DNA of 36,310 nucleotides from an uncultured Clostridia bacterium (GCA_947632285.1 CANROT010000005.1:1-36310), one strand, 5' to 3'. Shown: positions 1-6,605, counted from the first letter of the stretch. Notes: a model not told the origin generated them from the sequence alone. Made by a program: numbers and translations.

Positions 1-247
1 CGTTCGCCCAGCTCCGGATGCCTTCATAGTCGTAACAGATTACGATCTTGTCATCACCCGTCTTCTTGGCGTACTTAATGGCCCGCGTGGCCGCTTCAAG
101 CTCGCCCGCAATATTCCACACGCCGTCGGTATCGATCCCGCCGCCGGATATGGTTGCGACCGCCTCGCCGTCCTTGTTTACCACCACCACGCCGTAGCCG
201 TACCTGCGGGTTCTCTTGTCGTAAGATCTGTCAACATAATAAATCAT
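1..247 (-). CDS. Ribonuclease HI-like protein, N-terminal 82 residues (runs off window)
   Basis: RNase H hydrolyses the RNA strand of RNA:DNA hybrids; on mobile elements it may help remove primers or R-loops. Translated from the ATG at 247, the protein starts MIYYVDRSYDKRTRRYGYGV and continues to the window edge. The three visible acidic positions fit the RNase HI order: D6 in the first strand (YVDRSY), E49 (AGELEA) at the start of the first helix and D73 (ICYDYEGI) at the end of strand 4. The alternating pattern 'YGYGVVVVN...ELEAATRAIKYA' is typical of the fold. The ribosome site AAAGGCGGGAAG lies just upstream. The 3' part, including the last catalytic residues, is outside the window. It is the last visible gene of the strand that carries RtcB, but a terminator lies between them. 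Confidence 0.85.
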   Translation of the reverse strand, partial: MIYYVDRSYDKRTRRYGYGVVVVNKDGEAVATISGGGIDTDGVWNIAGELEAATRAIKYAKKTGDDKIVICYDYEGIRSWAN

Positions 248-270
248 TTTCTTCCCGCCTTTCTGCAGTT

Positions 271-303
271 AAAAAAAGGATATGGTGTGAAATTTCATCA
301 CAC
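271..303 (-). terminator. Probable intrinsic terminator between rtcB and the RNase H gene
   Basis: On the minus strand a 6-bp stem (GTGTGA / TCACAC) with a 7-nt loop is followed after a short spacer by seven T residues. The stem is weak and the T-run is displaced by about seven bases, so efficiency is uncertain. The rest of the ~290-bp gap between RNase H and rtcB holds only a doubtful 85-codon reading frame. Confidence 0.5.
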
Positions 304-540
304 ATGAGATGCCAGACCAACATCTCTCGCTCTGTTTGGTTTTTGTGCGGATCTCCGCCGCCGTCCGTCTCTGACTCAGTCTGTTCCCATCCATTACGGA
401 CAGGCCTGCTATGCGTCTTATTCCGCCACATATCCACTTTTGGTTCATGCACCTCTTGAAAACTGCCCGTCACGCGCCGGTACTTCACCTCTTGACGCGC
501 GCCGCCTTAATATACTCCGAGATGCGCCGGCACGTATGCG

Positions 541-1875
541 CTATCTGAAGAAATCGGCGCCGTACCGCCCCTCCCCTCGCTGTATGCGCATGCTTTCCTG
601 CCGGCAAGTTTTTTCCGGCGCCGTTACGGCCGGCTCCGGCTTTGGCAGAATGCGGCTGTTTAAGTTCCGCAGTTCACTCGCCTTGAAATTATATATAGGC
701 TTGATAATTCTTTCTATATCCACCGTATCTCTGATTTTTTTCAGGATTTCACCGGCCGGCTTATAGGCCATAGGGCTTTCATCTATCGTTGACAGGTCTA
801 CGGACGTCGTGTAAATGCCGTCCATTGACTTTTCAAAATCAGAAAGCGAAAGGCTTTCCCTCGCTTCCGTGCGGCTCATTATGCGTCCGGCTCCATGCGG
901 GGCGGACATGTTCCAATCCTCGTTGCCTTTTCCTATGCCGATAATGCAGCCGTCGCGCATATTCATGGGAATCAGCACCCTCTCGCCCTTCTTTGCGGAT
1001 ATCGCTCCCTTGCGGACCATGTTTGTATCATGCTCAATGTAATTGTGCACGGTTTCAAACCCCGGTGCCGTTACCGCCCAGCCCATGGAGTAAGCAATGA
1101 TCTTCTGCATTGTCCTTCTGTTGATATGCGCAAACGCTTGACACAGGTTCATGTCATGCAGGTACATTTCCCTGTGTTCGCCGGTCAGGTAGCACAGTTC
1201 TTTCGGTATGTTCAGCAGGCTGTTCTTTTCGTAGCTCTCCCTTAACTCCTTAATCGCCCTGTCGATTTCCTTTTCCCTGCCGCTTTCCTTGTATTCTTTA
1301 ATCAGCTTTTGGCAGTCCCCTTTGAAATTTGACCTGCCGGAAATATCATCAACCGCCATCTGCTGATAGATTTCCGCAACCTGTTTTCCAAGATTTCTGC
1401 TGCCGCTATGGATAATCAAGTACCTGTTTCCGTCATTATCAACGTCCAGCTCTATAAAATGATTTCCTGCTCCGAGCGTTCCAAGGCTTCGCTTTATCCG
1501 GTCAATATTTCTCAACCTGTCTCTGCAGTACATCTGATTGATTATGTTTTCCGCCGCATCTCCGTACACCTTATCATGTACGTTCATGCCGCTGGGAACG
1601 TATTTTCTGATGACGTCATCAAGCTCGGCAAGGTCAACGTCCCTTTTCCCAAGCTCCAGAACGTCCATGCCGCAGCCGATATCGACGCCCACGATGTTCG
1701 GAATTACCTTGTCTCCCAAATCGGCGGTAAAGCCGATAACGCAGCCGGATCCCGCATGAACATCGGGCATTATGCGCACCTTGCAATCCGCAAACGCAGG
1801 CTGCTGAACCAGCGTATGTATCTGCTCCAATGCCTTCTGTTCAATGTTGTCCGTAAATATCTTTAAGTCGCTCAT
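541..1875 (-). CDS. rtcB: RtcB family 3'-phosphate/5'-OH RNA ligase
   Basis: GTP- and Mn-dependent ligase that joins RNA 2',3'-cyclic phosphate or 3'-phosphate ends to 5'-OH ends, as made by anticodon nucleases and tRNA splicing enzymes. The 444-residue length fits the compact bacterial form. Visible metal and nucleotide residues: H40 (MPDVHAG), C68 (VDIGCGMDV), H139 (GAGNHFIEL), H156 (IHSGSRNLG) and H327 (APHGAGRIMSR), the expected guanylylated histidine. All key residues are present, so the enzyme should be active. The ATG at 1875 follows a GGGAG site. It lies just downstream of a tRNA-like RNA, tRNA-Ser and a structured RNA on the same strand, which points to a role in tRNA repair or processing (inference). 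The C-terminal ~30 residues look non-conserved. Confidence 0.95.
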   Translation of the reverse strand: MSDLKIFTDNIEQKALEQIHTLVQQPAFADCKVRIMPDVHAGSGCVIGFTADLGDKVIPNIVGVDIGCGMDVLELGKRDVDLAELDDVIRKYVPSGMNVHDKVYGDAAENIINQMYCRDRLRNIDRIKRSLGTLGAGNHFIELDVDNDGNRYLIIHSGSRNLGKQVAEIYQQMAVDDISGRSNFKGDCQKLIKEYKESGREKEIDRAIKELRESYEKNSLLNIPKELCYLTGEHREMYLHDMNLCQAFAHINRRTMQKIIAYSMGWAVTAPGFETVHNYIEHDTNMVRKGAISAKKGERVLIPMNMRDGCIIGIGKGNEDWNMSAPHGAGRIMSRTEARESLSLSDFEKSMDGIYTTSVDLSTIDESPMAYKPAGEILKKIRDTVDIERIIKPIYNFKASELRNLNSRILPKPEPAVTAPEKTCRQESMRIQRGEGRYGADFFR

Positions 1876-1902
1876 TTTCCATAAACTCCCTGCACAGTAA
1901 AC

Positions 1903-1997
1903 CGCATATGGCCGGACTCGAACCGGCGCTTCCGTCAGACCTGATTATCAGGCGGAAAGCTTCGCAAGGTGACAGCTCAAAAAGCTTTCGCATATGC
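1903..1997 (-). ncRNA. tRNA-like RNA with expanded D-domain, no clear anticodon arm
   Basis: Read on the minus strand, the ends form a perfect 7-bp acceptor stem (GCATATG / CATATGC, discriminator G), and before the 3' strand lies a textbook T-arm (GCCGG TTCGAGT CCGGC). Between them a normal D-arm and anticodon arm cannot be drawn. Instead there is an 8-bp hairpin GAAAGCTT / AAGCTTTC with a 19-nt loop, and a second hairpin CCTGA TAA TCAGG nested in GCTT(T)CCG / CGGAAGC. If the second hairpin is opened to a 7-nt loop, the central triplet would be TAA but position 33 is A, not U. Total 95 nt, like a class II tRNA. It sits between rtcB and tRNA-Ser. It may be a divergent tRNA, a tRNA mimic or a decayed gene. 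Confidence 0.5.
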
Positions 1998-2062
1998 GCA
2001 CTTCGTTGAGGTAAGATGAAGATAAAGAGCGATCCCATTAACGCCTGAACGGGACCGCCTGA

Positions 2063-2145
2063 CGGAGAAAGAGGGATTTGAACCCCCACAACATTGCTGT
2101 TGGACGGCTTAGCAAGCCGCTGTGATACCGTTACACCATTTCTCC
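2063..2145 (-). tRNA. tRNA-Ser(GCT)
   Basis: Cloverleaf on the minus strand: acceptor GGAGAAA / TTTCTCC with discriminator G; D-arm containing GGTGTAACGGTATC; anticodon arm GCGGC TTGCTAA GCCGT with anticodon GCT; a long class II variable arm of about 18 nt; T-arm GGGGG TTCAAAT CCCTC. The long variable arm and G73 fit serine. CCA is not encoded. It reads AGC/AGU codons. It lies between the small membrane protein gene and the tRNA-like RNA and is probably co-transcribed with rtcB. Confidence 0.92.
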
Positions 2146-2163
2146 TTAAAAAGGCAGAGGATT

Positions 2164-2658
2164 TTATCTCCTTTTCCCCGCTCTTTCAAATCTGTCATGC
2201 TTAAGAAAGCCGTACTCATCGCGGCTGCATCTTACCTCGCAGTCGCATTCATCATCATGCCTGCAGTAACGGCATATCTTCCGGCTCGCTTCCTCAACGT
2301 CCTGCGGAAAGTCAGGAACGTCCCTCCATTCCTTCTTCGCCGCATATCTTTTTACGGGTCTGAATCCGTGCAGCGCTTCAAAATCATCCGCGCGCCCAGT
2401 CCTGCACTTGTACCTCTGCCCTGTTTCCCTGTCCTCAAAGATTGACCGCCTGCCTATGTGACGCCCGAACAGGCTTTTTATTCCCCGCACGGCCGCAAGG
2501 ACGACCCACAGCGCGACTCCGGCTATTCCGACCGCAAGGAAACATTCTACATTGTCGCTTATCTCAGGGCTTAAAAACTGCTCCGAGATAAGGTAAACCG
2601 CCGTCGTTACCGCTGAATAAACGATAAGCGTCAAAAGAATAACAGATGCCGTGTTCAC
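2164..2658 (-). CDS. Two-TM membrane protein with Cys-rich tail, unknown function
   Basis: I do not recognise a family. The 164-residue protein has two hydrophobic segments near residues 4-25 and 39-60, which would place the charged C-terminal half on one face of the membrane. The tail carries a cysteine cluster near residues 133-144 (CRYCRHDDECDCEVRC) that could bind zinc. The start is GTG at 2658 with GGGGGAG upstream. The gene lies between the structured RNA at 2705-2951 and tRNA-Ser, and is probably transcribed by read-through from the strong promoter near 2996. Confidence 0.65.
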   Translation of the reverse strand: MNTASVILLTLIVYSAVTTAVYLISEQFLSPEISDNVECFLAVGIAGVALWVVLAAVRGIKSLFGRHIGRRSIFEDRETGQRYKCRTGRADDFEALHGFRPVKRYAAKKEWRDVPDFPQDVEEASRKICRYCRHDDECDCEVRCSRDEYGFLKHDRFERAGKRR

Positions 2659-2704
2659 GTTACGCTCCCCCTTGCGCCGTCAGTCTTATTAATCATCGTT
2701 TTTA

Positions 2705-2951
2705 TAGAGCAGGCGGGGATTTGCACCCCGCATAGTTTGGAGTTTAGGAGGTATTATTGCTCTTGATTTCCTCCCATGCCATGCACCCGAAGGCTGGTAT
2801 GAATACCGACCGACCCAAGGATTATTTTACGGGGCACCCATCTGCTTTCGCACGCTATCCCCAACCAAACCTATAAGTACGCCTCACTTTAGCGTCTACT
2901 ATTGCCTTTCGGCTTTACCAGTATTCCTACTGTCTATTCCGCCACTGCTCT
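2705..2951 (-). ncRNA. Structured RNA with tRNA-like acceptor, T-arm and giant variable region
   Basis: On the minus strand a 247-nt segment is closed by a 7-bp acceptor-like stem AGAGCAG (2945-2951) / CTGCTCT (2706-2712), followed by A as discriminator. A T-arm-like hairpin GCGGGG TGCAAAT CCCCGC (2713-2731) precedes the 3' strand; its loop differs from the T-loop consensus only at the second base. The 5' strand is followed by TGGCGGAAT, like a tRNA-Leu D-arm. The D-stem GCG/CGC encloses two hairpins (CAGTA ggaa TACTG; GCC gaaa GGC). A 4-bp stem with 7-nt loop (2875-2889) sits where an anticodon arm would. A ~138-nt region closed by GTTTGG / CCAAAC (2735-2740 with 2865-2870) holds further hairpins (GGAGG/CCTCC, GGTAT/ATACC, GGGG/CCCC). 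A perfect promoter starts the transcript about 10 nt upstream. No open reading frame fits. Not recognisably tmRNA, RNase P, SRP or a group I intron. Confidence 0.6.
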
Positions 2952-2967
2952 GTTTCCTACTGTCCTA

Positions 2968-3028
2968 ATTATAACAAAAACATGGTACATTGTCAAGCTT
3001 TTTATACCATATTTTTGATTATTTTTTG
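2968..3028 (-). promoter_or_regulatory. Perfect SigA promoter for the structured RNA, with AT-rich upstream element
   Basis: Minus strand: TTGACA (2991-2996), 17-bp spacer, TATAAT (2968-2973); both boxes match consensus exactly. Predicted start near 2961, about 10 nt before the acceptor-like stem. Directly upstream of the -35 box is an A/T-rich segment (about 3000-3027) nearly identical to the one above the promoter at 4384-4412. The core from -35 to past -10 is nearly identical to the promoter at 31543-31571. Confidence 0.85.
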
Positions 3029-3033
3029 CCGGA

Positions 3034-3906
3034 TCACAGCTCCCTGTCCGTTTCCTCCTTCAGAGCCTTGACCGCATCCGGACGCTTTTCGATGGCAGCC
3101 CTGACGCTCTTTAGGGTTTCCTCGATAGTGCACCGTTCCTTCACCGGCAGGTACCGCGGTTGACGCAGAAGGGTTTCAAGCCCTTCGGAAAACCGGTCCT
3201 CATCCTCCCTGCTCATCGGACGGTACAGCGCCTCGCGCTCCATCTCCTGCAGGTCGTGAACCCATACGCAGGAATCCTTTCTCTTATGATGAAGCCGTCC
3301 GCAGGAAAGATATTTATCCATAACCAGCAGGCCCGACCCCCTGTCAACTTCCACCACTCTCGCATATATGTTAAAATTCCTGTTGCTGTCGTTTATCTTC
3401 GACTCGTCTCTCGGCTTGCAGATGACTAAATCGCCCGTTTTAAACGCATACCCCGCTGCGCTGTCTTCGAGAACTGCTGAAAAAAGATTTTCAATCCCTC
3501 CTAGGATTTCTTCCTTTGACGGTTCTTCCTCTTTTTCAATCTCCGCAAGGATTTCTTTTTTCAGTTCTTCCATCAGCTCCCCTATCAGTCCGACGCTGTA
3601 CTGGAAAATCTTCGGATGCTCATCCTCCTGACTCAGGCATACGTCCTTTATCGTGGCAAGATAAGCCTCCGCATTTTCTTTGGTAACAATGCCGTCAGGC
3701 ACGCAGCGCTCCAGCATCCCGTCTTCCCCGCTGTCCGCAATGATATACTGAAGACGCAGCATATCGCTTGTTCTCCTCGACCAGTCAAGAAAATCCTGCA
3801 TCGGCAGGTCTTCCCCCGGCATTGCCTCATAAGCGCCGTTGACGCGCTTCCGTATTGAGTCGCACAAAAAATTTACCATGCTTTCCGACGTCATAATGTC
3901 TTCCAT
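3034..3906 (-). CDS. Hypothetical protein, 290 aa
   Basis: No family recognised. It is a soluble, acidic protein without signal or membrane segment. Residues about 110-140 (ELMEELKKEILAEIEKEEEP) look like a charged helix, and residues about 150-195 form a beta-rich stretch (GDLVICKP...ARVVEVDRGSGLLVMD) like a small barrel. The first ATG at 3906 has AGGAAAGG immediately upstream; the ATG at 3894 is an alternative with wider spacing. The gene follows the winged-helix gene by 28 bp and likely shares its promoter near 4412. Confidence 0.65.
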   Translation of the reverse strand: MEDIMTSESMVNFLCDSIRKRVNGAYEAMPGEDLPMQDFLDWSRRTSDMLRLQYIIADSGEDGMLERCVPDGIVTKENAEAYLATIKDVCLSQEDEHPKIFQYSVGLIGELMEELKKEILAEIEKEEEPSKEEILGGIENLFSAVLEDSAAGYAFKTGDLVICKPRDESKINDSNRNFNIYARVVEVDRGSGLLVMDKYLSCGRLHHKRKDSCVWVHDLQEMEREALYRPMSREDEDRFSEGLETLLRQPRYLPVKERCTIEETLKSVRAAIEKRPDAVKALKEETDREL

Positions 3907-3934
3907 CCTTTCCTGTTTTTCCGCATTTTTTAAA

Positions 3935-4237
3935 TTAAGCCCGTTCCCCTGCTATCGCCCATACGGCGACGTTCTTGCCCGTGCGCCTGCTCTGTCTTTT
4001 TCCGACCACCTTGACTTCGCCGCCTTCCTTAAGCTCCGTAAGGCGCGGAGCCACGAAGTTTCTGTCGTAATACTTAATGGTTCCGTTCATAATGAGCGCA
4101 TCGGCAATCTCATCAACGGTCATGCCCTCGCGGTCCGCAAGGACGTCAAGGATGACCTGCTGCCTGTTTTCCTTTTTCGGAATAATTTCCTCATGGCTTT
4201 CCCTGCGCGTTTCAAACGTTATGCTGTTCTTTTTCAT
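3935..4237 (-). CDS. Small winged-helix DNA-binding protein
   Basis: A 100-residue protein. Residues about 25-85 (VILDVLADREGMTVDEIADA, then a segment ending in RLTELKEGGEVKVVGKR) follow the helix-turn-helix plus wing pattern of short phage and plasmid winged-helix proteins, with a basic wing (GKRQSRRTGKN). It likely binds DNA as a regulator; target unknown. The ATG at 4237 has GGAGG 8-9 nt upstream. It is preceded by a ~140-nt leader with a terminator-like hairpin, so its expression may be attenuated. First gene of the 4237-3034 unit. Confidence 0.7.
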   Translation of the reverse strand: MKKNSITFETRRESHEEIIPKKENRQQVILDVLADREGMTVDEIADALIMNGTIKYYDRNFVAPRLTELKEGGEVKVVGKRQSRRTGKNVAVWAIAGERA

Positions 4238-4287
4238 TTTTCCATACCTCCGCTTTACCGTTCCCGCAGGCGCCCTCTCAGCCGGAT

Positions 4288-4334
4288 AAAAAAACAGACG
4301 GCAGAAATGCAGGTACTTACCGCAGTCTGCCGTC
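4288..4334 (-). terminator. Terminator-like hairpin in the leader of the winged-helix gene
   Basis: On the minus strand a perfect 9-bp stem (GACGGCAGA 4297-4305 with TCTGCCGTC 4326-4334) is extended inward by TGC/GCA and GGTA/TACC pairs and followed by TG and seven T residues. It lies ~50-90 nt downstream of the promoter at 4384-4412 and ~50 nt upstream of the first gene. It should release a small RNA of about 90 nt or act as an attenuator. Confidence 0.7.
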
Positions 4335-4383
4335 CGTCCGCGTTAAATGGCATTTAAAGGAGGACTCTATTTAATGCTCTTTC

Positions 4384-4443
4384 ATTATAACAGAAAATGC
4401 GGGAATTTTCAATACTTTTTATACTATATTTTTGATTATTTTA
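4384..4443 (-). promoter_or_regulatory. SigA promoter with AT-rich upstream element
   Basis: Minus strand: TTGAAA (4407-4412), 17-bp spacer, TATAAT (4384-4389). Upstream, 4417-4443 matches the segment above the promoter at 2968-2996 with one difference, including the motif AAAAATATRGTATAAAAAG. The shared block could be an UP element or an operator. It drives the leader RNA and the 4237-3034 genes. Confidence 0.8.
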
Positions 4444-4477
4444 ATTATTTTTTACGGAAAGCATCCGCATTCCGCAA

Positions 4478-5002
4478 TCACCTCTCGCATGCTTCGCGGG
4501 CGCAGCCGCCGGACTCTTTCGGAGGACTCGTCCTTTCGGGGCATCTCTTTATCCGGTACTTCCTTATTTCATCGAGACAGGCGCGGGGAGCGCCGTCGTC
4601 GCCGTATCTCCTGCGGATATCCTTAAGCCTCTCGTAATGCCCGACGTTATATCCCGTCCTGCCGATGCTTAAGTCCGCGTCCCAGAGAAGCAGAAGTTCC
4701 GGCGTTATCGCCATGCCGGCCTTCCTTAAATCGTCAGGGTGCGAACGATGGTTCTTAATCGCATAAACATGTTCTTCCGAAAGCCCCATGCCCCGCAGAA
4801 GCTCCGCCCCGTATCTTTCGTGGCCGTCCCGTCCGCCGAGATAGCCGACGTCGTGGAGCAGCCCTATCACGTACATCTCGTCCTTCCGGTCTTCAAGACC
4901 GTACCTGTATGCGTTGTCCCGCATGTATTCGGCGCATCCTATCATGTGGGCCATTTTATATTTATTTATGTGTTTTTTGTCCGCCTCAGCATGCTCCGCC
5001 AT
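4478..5002 (-). CDS. HD domain phosphohydrolase
   Basis: 174 residues. The HD superfamily metal-binding order is visible: H19 (KMAHMIG), H50-D51 (GLLHDVGYL), histidines near residues 85-88 (KNHRSHPD) and an aspartate near residue 108 (LLWDADLS). These proteins hydrolyse phosphomonoesters or nucleotides; the substrate here cannot be read from sequence. The C-terminal 25 residues (rich in C, E, K) look disordered. The ATG at 5002 lies inside the end of the upstream 48-codon gene, so the two are probably translationally coupled. Confidence 0.82.
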   Translation of the reverse strand: MAEHAEADKKHINKYKMAHMIGCAEYMRDNAYRYGLEDRKDEMYVIGLLHDVGYLGGRDGHERYGAELLRGMGLSEEHVYAIKNHRSHPDDLRKAGMAITPELLLLWDADLSIGRTGYNVGHYERLKDIRRRYGDDGAPRACLDEIRKYRIKRCPERTSPPKESGGCAREACER

Positions 5003-5132
5003 CTTCCGTCTCCTTCCTTGCGACCGTTCCCTCGCTGTTCAGGCTGCCGTAATCCCTCCTGTATATGCGGTATTCATGCCTTATGCCTAATACGGCAAGC
5101 GTCAGAGCCGCCGCAATTCCCAATGCTTCCAT
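4986..5132 (-). CDS. 48-residue membrane peptide
   Basis: Short frame starting at the ATG at 5132 with an excellent AAAGGAGGG site. Residues 3-17 (ALGIAAALTLAVLGI) form one short hydrophobic segment, followed by a basic, hydrophilic tail (RHEYRIYRRDYG). Its end overlaps the start of the HD gene by 17 bp in another frame, the tight packing seen for real genes in this operon. No family recognised. Confidence 0.6.
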   Translation of the reverse strand: MEALGIAAALTLAVLGIRHEYRIYRRDYGSLNSEGTVARKETEDGGAC

Positions 5133-5147
5133 GCAGACGCCCTCCTT

Positions 5148-5351
5148 TCACCTCTCCGCCGTCATCTCATCCCTGTCCCTTGAGGCTTCGGACGCCGCAA
5201 AGGACACGTCGCAGAAATTTTCCGAGCCGAGAATGTATTCTCCTGAATAATACGCCTTCTCAACCTTCCTCTTTGCTTCTTCTTCGTTTTCGGCGGAAAC
5301 CTCTACGGACTTCGCAAGGGTTTCCTCTATCGTTACTTCATACTTTTTCAT
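5148..5351 (-). CDS. DpnD/PcfM family protein
   Basis: 67 residues starting MKKYEVTIEETLAKSVEV, then an E/K-rich helix (SAENEEEAKRKVEKAY) and a short strand. This layout matches the DpnD/PcfM family of small proteins common on Firmicute conjugative plasmids and phages (PcfM is named from pCF10); the biochemical role is unknown. The ATG at 5351 is chosen (8 nt from AAGGGAG); the adjacent ATG at 5354 is possible. A longer upstream extension lacks a ribosome site and reads inside the nuclease gene. Confidence 0.75.
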   Translation of the reverse strand: MKKYEVTIEETLAKSVEVSAENEEEAKRKVEKAYYSGEYILGSENFCDVSFAASEASRDRDEMTAER

Positions 5352-5367
5352 CATATACGCTCCCTTC

Positions 5368-5964
5368 TCATTCTTCTTCCTCAAAATAGCCGTCCCACAG
5401 ACCGGCGCCGCTTTCGGCGGCCTTATGCGCCAGCTCCGCAAACCGCTCCGCATATTTTACGTTAGGCGGATAGGTCGCCGTATTTGCATAACCGCTGCCT
5501 AACAGCCACTCCTGCACCATCGTTCCGTCCTCAAAATAGAGGTAGGCGAGCAGTCTGCCGTATCTGTCCGTCTCCTGCACGTCCGTCTCAACGTAAAGCA
5601 CGCTTCCTTCCGTTATCCTGTCCTTAACTATGTCCGACACCATCCTGCCCTCCTCCGTATTATCCTTATAATAAGAAGAAGGAGCTGCGCTTTCAGGCGT
5701 GTCTACCCCTATAAGCCGGACCTTTGTTTCCCTGCCGTCTATGTTAAGGACGTATGTGTCGCCGTCTACCGTCCTTACGACCGTGCCGCGCGCCATGTTC
5801 TGAGCTTCCGGAAATCCGGCGTCTTTCCCTGCTTCCTTATCCTCCGTTTTTTCCAAGGCCGTCACCGCCGCAGGAGAATCCGTTTCCGGTGCGGGAGATT
5901 CCCCCGCGCATCCCGCAAGCAGCAGCATAAGAATAATCGGGAATATCCCTTTCTTGCCTTTCAT
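5368..5964 (-). CDS. Lipoprotein thermonuclease (SNase-like)
   Basis: 198 residues. The N-terminus is a lipoprotein signal with lipobox LAGC (Cys19), so the enzyme should be anchored outside the membrane. After a ~35-residue low-complexity linker comes the staphylococcal nuclease fold: DGDT (67-70), VRLIGVDTPES (R83, D88, T89, E91) and DRYGRLLAYL (R134 and R137), matching the calcium-binding and catalytic Arg/Glu/Arg residues. It cuts DNA and RNA in a Ca-dependent way. On conjugative elements such nucleases may clear extracellular DNA or act on the recipient surface (inference). Start overlaps the upstream stop by 4 bp (ATGA). Confidence 0.93.
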   Translation of the reverse strand: MKGKKGIFPIILMLLLAGCAGESPAPETDSPAAVTALEKTEDKEAGKDAGFPEAQNMARGTVVRTVDGDTYVLNIDGRETKVRLIGVDTPESAAPSSYYKDNTEEGRMVSDIVKDRITEGSVLYVETDVQETDRYGRLLAYLYFEDGTMVQEWLLGSGYANTATYPPNVKYAERFAELAHKAAESGAGLWDGYFEEEE

Positions 5965-6470
5965 GCCATCGCCTCCTTAAGCCTCTGCATCTCCGCCTTC
6001 GCCGTATGCGGCCTGAATTTCTTCCGGAATATCGGCAGGTAGACCCTTCTTTTTCCGCTTCCTTCCCGCCATGACATCTTTTTAAATTCAAACTCGTCTG
6101 CGCCCACGCGCACGATCCGTCCGTACTGATACCCGCATATCCTCTTTGCGCACAGGGCTGAGATGATGTCGTCCCCTTCCCCGTTTTTCATAAAGCAGGT
6201 TATTATCGACTTTGTGTTGATGCCGGTGAGCCTCGCAAGCTGCATCAGCTCCCCGATCGTTATGTCGGTTATGTACTCGTTCCGTCCGCCCAGCACGTTG
6301 ATCGCAAGCACGCAGTCCGCATCGGAATCAAAATGCCTTACAGCCGCCTCCCAATATTCCGAAAGGGCAAAATCAGTTAAGTTAATGTACGTCTTCTCGC
6401 TTATCCTTTTGTAAACCGTCGCATCGCAGTAACGGTAAACGTTCAACAATCCGTCGTTACAGTCCATCAT
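5961..6470 (-). CDS. Hypothetical protein, 169 aa
   Basis: No confident family. The middle (residues ~70-115: DITIGELMQLARLTGINTKS and GDDIISALCAKRICGYQYGR) looks helical and the C-terminus is strongly basic (RREGSGKRRVY region, FRKKFRPHTAKAEMQRLKEA), compatible with nucleic-acid binding. It is the first gene behind the leftward promoter at 6517-6545, opposite the S24 repressor, so it is probably under that repressor's control. Start at 6470 is one of two adjacent ATGs. Confidence 0.65.
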   Translation of the reverse strand: MMDCNDGLLNVYRYCDATVYKRISEKTYINLTDFALSEYWEAAVRHFDSDADCVLAINVLGGRNEYITDITIGELMQLARLTGINTKSIITCFMKNGEGDDIISALCAKRICGYQYGRIVRVGADEFEFKKMSWREGSGKRRVYLPIFRKKFRPHTAKAEMQRLKEAMA

Positions 6471-6489
6471 AGATTATTCAAATCCCCTT

Positions 6490-6587
6490 TTGAAAATTTT
6501 CTAAACTTTTAACTTGATTATAGTGTATATTTTATGTTTTGTCAACATTTTTTAGAAATTTTTCTATAAATATAGAATTTTTTCTAA
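6490..6587. promoter_or_regulatory. Divergent control region: leftward promoter plus TAGAA/TTCTA operators
   Basis: Leftward promoter: TTGACA (6540-6545), 17 bp, TATAAT (6517-6522), all perfect. Next to it are repeated dyads built from TAGAA and TTCTA: TAGAAATTTTTCTA (6553-6566, perfect), TTCTATAAATATAGAA (6562-6577), TAGAATTTTTTCTA (6573-6586), and TGAAAATTTTCTA near 6491. They overlap each other at ~10-bp steps and sit between the two promoters, the expected place for operators of the neighbouring S24 repressor. Confidence 0.75.
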
Positions 6588-6605
6588 TGTCTTTGTGGAA
6601 AAACC

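Noticed and set aside
231..488. 85-codon minus-strand frame between rtcB and RNase H
   Set aside because: It runs through the terminator-like hairpin and into the RNase H start, uses a GTG with poor spacing and has no family-like composition.
1841..2089. 82-codon minus-strand frame before rtcB
   Set aside because: It spans the tRNA-like RNA and part of tRNA-Ser; its translation is that of RNA genes.
2705..2951. Group I intron in a tRNA-Leu gene
   Set aside because: I could not find the conserved P7 core (GACTA-like pairing) or a clean anticodon-loop junction, so I describe the RNA without naming a class.
4347..4637. Plus-strand frame with AAAGGAGG before an internal ATG (4374), hydrophobic N-terminus like a small toxin
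   Set aside because: It lies antisense to the minus-strand promoter at 4384-4443 and to the HD gene; the ribosome-like site is the complement of CCTCCTTT in the leader. No plus-strand promoter is visible.
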